NCBI GenBank assembly: GCA_027318915.1
Contig: DAHVOH010000097.1
Location: forward strand, 1-10,052
Direction: 5' to 3'
Length of the DNA: 10,052 nucleotides
From: Clostridiales bacterium
Lineage (GTDB): Bacteria; Bacillota_E; Sulfobacillia; Sulfobacillales; JAIMBI01
Both the position numbers and the translations under genes were made by a program. The notes under the pieces were generated by a model. The model searched no databases and was not told the origin of the DNA. It saw only the letters and a program-made list of their open reading frames with translations. Below, in pieces: positions 5,896 to 10,052 of the stretch (position 1 is its first letter; every line of letters starts with the position of its first letter).

Positions 5896-7107
5896 TTATT
5901 CAGGCGCCTCCCCATCAGGCGACGTAGCGGAGGACAGAGGCGGATGGGCCTGGGCGTGATCGCGGCCGGTAAACTCACGTAGCAGGATCTCTTGGTGTTC
6001 ACCCAAGGCGGGTCCGGCGCGGTGGACGGTTCCGGGAGTCCGACTCAACCGCGGCACCACGCCCTGCATGGCCAAGCGGCGACCTAATTCCGCATCCGGC
6101 ACGTCGATGATATCACCCCGGGCGACAACGTGGGGATCCTCACAGAGGTCCGCGATGGTATTCACTTTCATCCACGCGACATCGTAAGCTGTGAGCTGTG
6201 CGGCGACCTCTGCAAATCCGCGATCTGCGATCCATGTTGCAATTTCCCGTTCCAATTCTGTGCGCTGCTCAAGACGCCCCCGATTGGTCGCGAACCGCGG
6301 ATCGTCGACCCAGTCGGGGCGCCCGATGGCGTGGGCCAAGCGCTCGAACATGGTCTGAGTGGAGGCGGGCAGGATGACCCAGACTCCGTCGCGTGAGCGA
6401 TAAATATTGTTAGGGGCGACCACCGGATTTAGGCTACCTTGACGCTCGGGAACCAGTCCCAACTCGCGAAAGCCGATGACCAAGTGTTCCATCATGCGCA
6501 GAATGGGGGCATACAAGGGTAAATCCACAAGCTGACCTCGACCGGACCGCTCCCGCTCCAGTAACGCGAGCAGAATGCCAAACGCCCCATACACGGCGCC
6601 AAGACCATCCGCCACCGGGTATCCCGAAAACGTGGGAGGCGTATCGGGATAGCCTGTGATGTACGTGAGCCCCGCGAAAGCCTCCGCGATGCGGGCAAAC
6701 CCCGGTTTGTCGCGGTACGGGCCACTGGCTCCGAACCCGCTTACTTGGAGCATGACCAGCCTCGGATTGGCGGGTTCCAGGGCCTCGTAGCCAAGGCCCC
6801 ACGCTGCCAATGTACTCGGTCTGAAATTGGTAATGAACACATCAGCGCGGTCCAGAAGGTGCCGCAACACGGCCCGGTCCCTTTCGTCATGAAGATCGAG
6901 GGTCATGCTCTCCTTGTTGCGATTTGTCACCTTGCTATAAAGGCTGATGCCCTGGTCAAACGGAGCATGATCGCGCAAGGGATCCCCGCGACCCGGCAAC
7001 TCCACTTTAATCACGCGAGCGCCAAAGTCCCCAATCAAGCCACCCGCCATTGGGCCCGCCAACAAGGTGGCCGCTTCAACGACCAGCACGCCGTCTAACA
7101 CGCTCAT
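5896..7107 (-). CDS. Family III CoA-transferase (CaiB/BaiF), 403 aa
   Basis: Moves coenzyme A from a donor CoA ester to a carboxylic acid through an aspartyl-CoA anhydride. Family signatures include LDGVLVVEAATLLAGPMAG, the segment DFGARVIKVELPGRGDPLR, NRNKESMTLDL, DVFITNFRPSTLAAWGLGY and SGFGASGPYRDKPGF. The catalytic aspartate is Asp167 in SGYPVADGLGAVYG, the position of Asp169 in formyl-CoA transferase. The C-terminal part has the usual VWVILPASTQTMFERLAHAI and the PHVVARGDI motif. Length is normal. ATG at 7107 follows GGGGGA on the minus strand. It is the first gene of the minus operon with the MBL hydrolase and LacI-type regulator, and is divergent from a transporter unit. Family members act on oxalate, carnitine, itaconate/mesaconate, succinate and others; the acceptor here is not evident. 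The last ~25 residues (after about 380) are polar and probably disordered. Confidence 0.96.
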   Translation of the reverse strand: MSVLDGVLVVEAATLLAGPMAGGLIGDFGARVIKVELPGRGDPLRDHAPFDQGISLYSKVTNRNKESMTLDLHDERDRAVLRHLLDRADVFITNFRPSTLAAWGLGYEALEPANPRLVMLQVSGFGASGPYRDKPGFARIAEAFAGLTYITGYPDTPPTFSGYPVADGLGAVYGAFGILLALLERERSGRGQLVDLPLYAPILRMMEHLVIGFRELGLVPERQGSLNPVVAPNNIYRSRDGVWVILPASTQTMFERLAHAIGRPDWVDDPRFATNRGRLEQRTELEREIATWIADRGFAEVAAQLTAYDVAWMKVNTIADLCEDPHVVARGDIIDVPDAELGRRLAMQGVVPRLSRTPGTVHRAGPALGEHQEILLREFTGRDHAQAHPPLSSATSPDGEAPE

Positions 7108-7120
7108 TACTCATTCCCCC

Positions 7121-7131
7121 GTCAATCGTTT
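7121..7131. promoter_or_regulatory. Candidate operator near the CoA-transferase start
   Basis: GTCAATCGTTT differs at one base from GTCAAACGTTT at 7320-7330. It is a near-palindrome with central CG, as LacI-family operators usually have. It lies 13 bp before the transferase ATG, next to the ribosome binding site, and beside a possible -10 (GATAAA on the minus strand). Binding is inferred. Confidence 0.4.
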
Positions 7132-7223
7132 ATCCTTGGACGCCATCACAAGGTTGTCGGCCCTCGTTCTTGGGATAGCGTGATGACTCGACCGGTGGGC
7201 GCCTAGCCACCCCGATGGAAGCC

Positions 7224-7253
7224 ATTATAGCAGGATATGAACCGTCGTGACTA
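7224..7253 (-). promoter_or_regulatory. Candidate promoter of the CoA-transferase operon
   Basis: A perfect TATAAT on the minus strand (7229-7224) has TAGTCA (4 of 6 matches to TTGACA) 18 bp upstream. It would give a leader of about 110 nt before ATG 7107. A weaker alternative -10 (GATAAA) sits next to the operator-like site at 7121-7131. Confidence 0.4.
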
Positions 7254-7284
7254 CGAGTCGATACGGCTATGTTGCTGCGGAGTG

Positions 7285-7313
7285 TTGACGGGGTCCGTCC
7301 CATGATTTACAAT
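7285..7313 (+). promoter_or_regulatory. Near-consensus sigma-70/SigA-type promoter
   Basis: TTGACG (7285-7290), a 17-bp spacer, then TACAAT (7308-7313). Transcription would start near 7320, giving a leader of about 33 nt to the GTG at 7353. Between the boxes GACGG-GGT-CCGTC forms a small inverted repeat (7287-7299). The promoter position argues against the upstream in-frame ATG at 7269 as a start. Confidence 0.7.
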
Positions 7314-7319
7314 TTTATG

Positions 7320-7331
7320 GTCAAACGTTTG
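7320..7331. promoter_or_regulatory. Candidate LacI-family operator at the transcription start
   Basis: CAAACGTTTG (7322-7331) is a perfect 10-bp palindrome with central CG, starting 8 bp after the -10 box, the classic place for repressor binding. With the preceding GT it forms GTCAAACGTTT, nearly repeated at 7121-7131. The assignment to the LacI-type protein at 4231-5280 is inferred. Confidence 0.5.
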
Positions 7332-7352
7332 CCTTTGAAGGAGATGATGCCT

Positions 7353-7709
7353 GTGCGGATCGGATACGGGGTGGGAACGACCGTCGAGAGGCCCAGTCTT
7401 GGTACGGCGCCCGGCCTCCTGATCTACGATACGGCGACACGCCGTTTTGAGGTGTTCACCAATCCCGGTTTGGAATTGGAACCGGGTCACGGCCAACGGC
7501 CAGCTGCCGTGCAATCCCTGGCGACGCACGGAGCCCATGTCGTTTTGATCCGCCCTGGGGCGTTGTGTCCCGAAAGCTACGAACTGGCGCGCACGCTTGG
7601 CTTGAGATTTCTGATGATTCCTCCAAACCAGGCGCCGGATGCTCTCATGGTCACGGCCGGAAAAGAAGACGGTCTGACCGTTTTGCCTCGTTCGGTGTAT
7701 GACGTGTGA
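7353..7709 (+). CDS. NifX/NafY-like (dinitrogenase cofactor-type) domain protein, 118 aa
   Basis: A single small alpha/beta domain resembling the dinitrogenase iron-molybdenum cofactor (NifX/NafY/TM1290-like) fold, with an RNase H-like topology. Visible pieces: an N-terminal strand MRIGYGVG, LGTAPGLLIYDTATRRFEVF in the place of the family's FGRAPYFAIVD segment, NPG...GHG, a helix with AAVQSLATHGAHVVLI, then SYELARTLGLRFLMIP. Family proteins bind metal cofactors or act as small companions of unknown function; no cysteine cluster is present and no nif gene is near. GTG at 7353 is chosen because AAGGAG at 7338-7343 lies 9 nt upstream; ATG codons at 7344 and 7347 are too close. It is the first gene after the strong promoter and 28 bp before the MFS gene, so the two form an operon. 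Function in this module is unknown. Confidence 0.7.
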   Translation: MRIGYGVGTTVERPSLGTAPGLLIYDTATRRFEVFTNPGLELEPGHGQRPAAVQSLATHGAHVVLIRPGALCPESYELARTLGLRFLMIPPNQAPDALMVTAGKEDGLTVLPRSVYDV

Positions 7710-7737
7710 GTCTCGACCGCGAGAAGGAGGAATTCTC

Positions 7738-9000
7738 ATGGCCCCCCGACGTCTGATGATGACCGCGTTGGTGATTACGGGCCTCGGCTATGCGTTTGAT
7801 GGGTACAATAACAGTGTGTTCGGCCTGACGTTACCGTGGCTATCCCGTTCGTTGCATCTTACGTATGCGGACATTGGCGCCATTGTGGCAGCCTTTGGCC
7901 TGCTGTATGCGATCGGGGCCGCTGTGGCGGGGTACTTGGCCGACCGGTGGGGCCGTCGCCCCATGTTGACCACCACGATTGGGGCTTATTCGCTGGGAGC
8001 GTTACTCACCGGCCTCTCCGGGGGCGTCCCGATGTTGACGGGCAGCCGGGCTTTCTCCGGGTTGGCGCTGGGCGGCGAGATTCCCGTCGGATGGGCCTAT
8101 ATGGCTGAGCATACGCCCCATGACCTCCGCGGTCGCTTTCTCGGGATTCAACAGGCGTTTTGGCCTTTGGGCTATCTGTTTGCCACCTTGGTGGTCTTCA
8201 TGCTGGCGCATCAGGTTTTCGGGGTCATTCCCATTGGGATTGCGTGGCGCCTAGCCATCTGGGTCGGCGTCCTGCCCGCGCTCCTCCTTTTGTGGATTCG
8301 TTGGCGGATGCGCGAGTCCGCAGCTTGGATGAATTCGGGCGAGGAGGCGCGCACAGCCCGAACCCATCACGCGCCGCCCGTCGGTCAGTTGTTACGGCGG
8401 GACCTGTTCCCAGGCCTGGCGTTGGCCTCTCTCTTGCAAATTACCGGCACCGTGGTGTTTGCTTCTGCGATGACCTGGTTCCCGTTGCTTCTCGTGAAAG
8501 TCCGGCATCTTAGCGTCGGTCAAATGTCCACGGATCTCGTCCTCTGGGTGGCCGCAGCCTTCGTAGGCCAAATCGTCTCCGGCTGGCTGTCGGACCGATG
8601 GGGCCGTCGAACGGTCACCATTGTGTTTATCGCCGGTCAAGCTCTCTGTTTCTTGGCCTTTACCCGTCTTGCTAACCCGGCAGCGCTCCTGATGGCGGCG
8701 CCGGTGGTCGGATTCTTCGTCCTAGGGGTCTGGGGTGTCCTGAGTGTGTGGATGAATGAACTGTTTCCCACAACGGTGCGCGCCACAGGGCTCGGCGTCT
8801 CAGCGACCATAGGACGCCTGATGAACGTGCTTGCACCCTTAATGGTGGGAGCGATCGCCACCCAGGCTGGATTGGAAACCGCGTTGTTACCCTTGCCCGC
8901 TTTATCGTTGCTGACCGTGGGCATCCTATTGGGATGGCGGCATGTCCCCCAGTTCACCGCCACCACCCAAGGGGAGGCTGTTGTCGCCGCAGTCGAGTAG
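7738..9000 (+). CDS. MFS transporter, metabolite:H+ symporter type, 420 aa
   Basis: A major facilitator permease with about 12 membrane segments. The first helix carries GYAFDGYNNSVFG with Asp21, like the DGYD motif of the aromatic acid/organic acid:H+ symporters. The loop-2/3 motif GYLADRWGRRPML (65-77) and its repeat in the second half, GWLSDRWGRRTVT (282-294), mark the two six-helix halves. RAFSGLALGGEIPVG (104-118) and ELFPTTVRATGLG (341-353) are typical of the sugar/organic-anion branch. ATG at 7738 follows AAGGAGG by 7 nt; the frame extends to 7699 but that start would overlap the NifX-like gene and lacks a ribosome site. It shares an operon with that gene and is divergent from the CoA-transferase operon. 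Proton-coupled import of the carboxylic acid used by the transferase is the likely role; the substrate is inferred only as an organic anion. Confidence 0.93.
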   Translation: MAPRRLMMTALVITGLGYAFDGYNNSVFGLTLPWLSRSLHLTYADIGAIVAAFGLLYAIGAAVAGYLADRWGRRPMLTTTIGAYSLGALLTGLSGGVPMLTGSRAFSGLALGGEIPVGWAYMAEHTPHDLRGRFLGIQQAFWPLGYLFATLVVFMLAHQVFGVIPIGIAWRLAIWVGVLPALLLLWIRWRMRESAAWMNSGEEARTARTHHAPPVGQLLRRDLFPGLALASLLQITGTVVFASAMTWFPLLLVKVRHLSVGQMSTDLVLWVAAAFVGQIVSGWLSDRWGRRTVTIVFIAGQALCFLAFTRLANPAALLMAAPVVGFFVLGVWGVLSVWMNELFPTTVRATGLGVSATIGRLMNVLAPLMVGAIATQAGLETALLPLPALSLLTVGILLGWRHVPQFTATTQGEAVVAAVE

Positions 9001-9154
9001 TGGGAAACCGGGATGGGGGACGACCATGTCGGCTGGCGGTCATCGGGTTAGCAGCCACCGTCCTACGGGCCTGAGGGTGCCACGAGAACGCTTGGATTCG
9101 GTCCGGCTTACCAACGGATACGGCTGAGTCCTCGCGAGCAGCAGTAAATGGGAT

Positions 9155-9173
9155 CGGGGTCAGATACCCATAG
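9155..9173 (+). repeat. Imperfect direct repeat, copy 2
   Basis: CGGGGTCAGA then TACCCATAG, the counterpart of 3926-3947. It lies in the 252-bp gap after the MFS gene, where I see no gene and no clear terminator. Confidence 0.25.
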
Positions 9174-9252
9174 ATATCACATCCGGCGGACTCACGTTGT
9201 CGCACAGCCCGCCGCTTCTCCGCACGACTGGGTCTGTCACGTTGCCAAGGGG

Positions 9253-10052
9253 GTGGAATCGCTGAAGAGGCCGTCATCCCCTCTGGCGGATGTATTCACA
9301 ACCTGGGTCGATCACATCCCGGTCATCTGGGTCGAGCCTGACGTGCCCAATGCCGAGCGTCAGTTGATTCTTTGGCTTGGCGCCTTGGGCGAGGCGAAGG
9401 AGGGCACCGTCCCGATTCTTCGTACCTTCGCGAATCACGGGCTCTTCGCGCTCAGCTTCGACGCGTGGCAGCACGGTACGCGGGGCACAGAGTCGGCGCG
9501 CGCCCTTCTTGATCGTGTGTTCAGTAACTTTCGACGGCACATGTGGCCCATCCTGGGTCAGACGACGCTTGACACGGTTCGCGTAATCGATTGGGCGCGC
9601 GCGTTTCTGGACGTCAACGCGCATATCTGGATCGGAGGGCGATCCATGGGCGGGGATGTTGCCATAGCAGCGGCGGGTCTCGATCACCGCATTGACCGGG
9701 TCGCGGCTGTGGTAGCCACGCCGGATTGGCTGCGTCCGGGTATGCAGGATATTTTTCATCCCGGCGCGTTGCTACCGCCTGGCGCACCCGATGGCTACGC
9801 GCAGTTCTTCTATGATCGCCTCAACCCCTTGACGCACGTGGCGAACTATGGGCACAGGCCCGCTATGCTGTTCTTGTGCGGCGGACGGGACAGCCATGTG
9901 CCTTCCGACGGGGCGCTGCGATTCCGAAGAACGCTGGAAACCGTGTACCCGGCTGCGGCTAAATCCGTCCGGGTGACGATCATTCCTGGCTTAGAACACC
10001 AGGATAGCCGAGACCGTAGCCGCTGGTGGTCGGAATGTTTCACGTGGCTCAT
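9253..10052 (+). CDS. Alpha/beta-fold hydrolase (YitV/dienelactone-hydrolase-like), 3' end outside
   Basis: An alpha/beta hydrolase of 266 residues before the window ends; compared with similar esterases only a short C-terminal tail should be missing. The catalytic triad is visible: Ser131 in the elbow WIGGRSMGGD, Asp213 in LCGGRDSHVP, and His249 in IPGLEHQD. The N-terminal strand QLILWLGALGE (in the place of the family's HG oxyanion motif) and GLFALSFDAWQHGTRG fit the YitV-type layout. The start is uncertain: GTG 9253 gives a family-like N-terminus but its G-rich upstream sequence is too close to serve as a good ribosome site. The frame is open to ATG 9148, just after a TAA, but that would translate the repeat at 9155-9173. 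It probably acts in the cytoplasm, as no signal peptide is seen. The substrate (an ester or lactone) is unknown, and a link to the preceding module is possible but not shown. Confidence 0.85.
   Translation, partial: MESLKRPSSPLADVFTTWVDHIPVIWVEPDVPNAERQLILWLGALGEAKEGTVPILRTFANHGLFALSFDAWQHGTRGTESARALLDRVFSNFRRHMWPILGQTTLDTVRVIDWARAFLDVNAHIWIGGRSMGGDVAIAAAGLDHRIDRVAAVVATPDWLRPGMQDIFHPGALLPPGAPDGYAQFFYDRLNPLTHVANYGHRPAMLFLCGGRDSHVPSDGALRFRRTLETVYPAAAKSVRVTIIPGLEHQDSRDRSRWWSECFTWL

Noticed and set aside
5895..6002. Longer start of the MBL hydrolase at 6002
   Set aside because: It would overlap the CoA-transferase gene by over 100 bp; ATG 5894, one base after its stop, gives a normal N-terminus.
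7269..7352. Upstream ATG 7269 for the NifX-like gene
   Set aside because: It lies upstream of the TTGACG-TACAAT promoter; GTG 7353 has an ideally spaced AAGGAG.
9274..9759. Minus-strand open frame of 161 codons
   Set aside because: Antisense to the alpha/beta hydrolase, which has a full catalytic triad.

Overview
The window reads as chromosomal DNA of a high-GC bacterium. Several features suggest a Bacillota-type, possibly Sulfobacillus-like, organism: strong GGAGG/AAGGAGG ribosome binding sites, frequent GTG and TTG starts, a clean TTGACG-17-TACAAT promoter and a YitV-like alpha/beta hydrolase. That placement is inference; nothing in the window (no rRNA, no marker gene) fixes it.

The left part (1 to about 3.9 kb) looks like an accessory region. 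It opens with the 5' end of a HicB-like antitoxin gene that runs off the left edge on the minus strand. Next comes a complete minus-strand serine recombinase of the resolvase/invertase type (379-930). Upstream of it lie an inverted repeat (951-1011) and a site with the architecture of a serine-recombinase crossover site (1058-1083: two 12-bp half-sites around a GT dinucleotide). On the plus strand follow a small gene that seems to change frame in a run of seven C (1169-1352), an 86-codon unknown gene overlapping its stop codon, and then a two-gene unit. The first gene of that unit (1841-2605) encodes an N-terminal winged helix plus a PD-(D/E)XK-type nuclease core. The second (2666-3910) encodes an N-terminal DUF4062-like (TIR/deoxyribosyltransferase-like) effector domain plus a C-terminal domain I do not recognise. 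This pair is the best candidate in the window for an undescribed defence system.

The region 3911-4230 holds no gene I can support. It contains a possible terminator, an IS256-end-like sequence and one copy of a short imperfect repeat.

The central and right part (4.2-9.0 kb) is an orderly metabolic module with two divergent arms. The minus arm runs family III (CaiB/BaiF) CoA-transferase, MBL-fold hydrolase, LacI-family regulator, with 1-bp spacing and a 4-bp overlap between genes. The plus arm is a small NifX/NafY-like protein followed by a 12-TM MFS transporter. Between them (7108-7352) lie a near-consensus promoter for the plus arm, a TATAAT candidate for the minus arm, and two similar palindromic sites (GTCAA-A/T-CGTTT) that could be operators of the LacI-family protein. 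I infer uptake of an organic acid by the MFS protein, activation to a CoA ester by the CoA-transferase, further hydrolysis by the MBL enzyme, and substrate-responsive repression by the LacI-type protein. The substrate is not visible from sequence.

The window closes with an almost complete alpha/beta hydrolase gene on the plus strand (9253 to the right edge).
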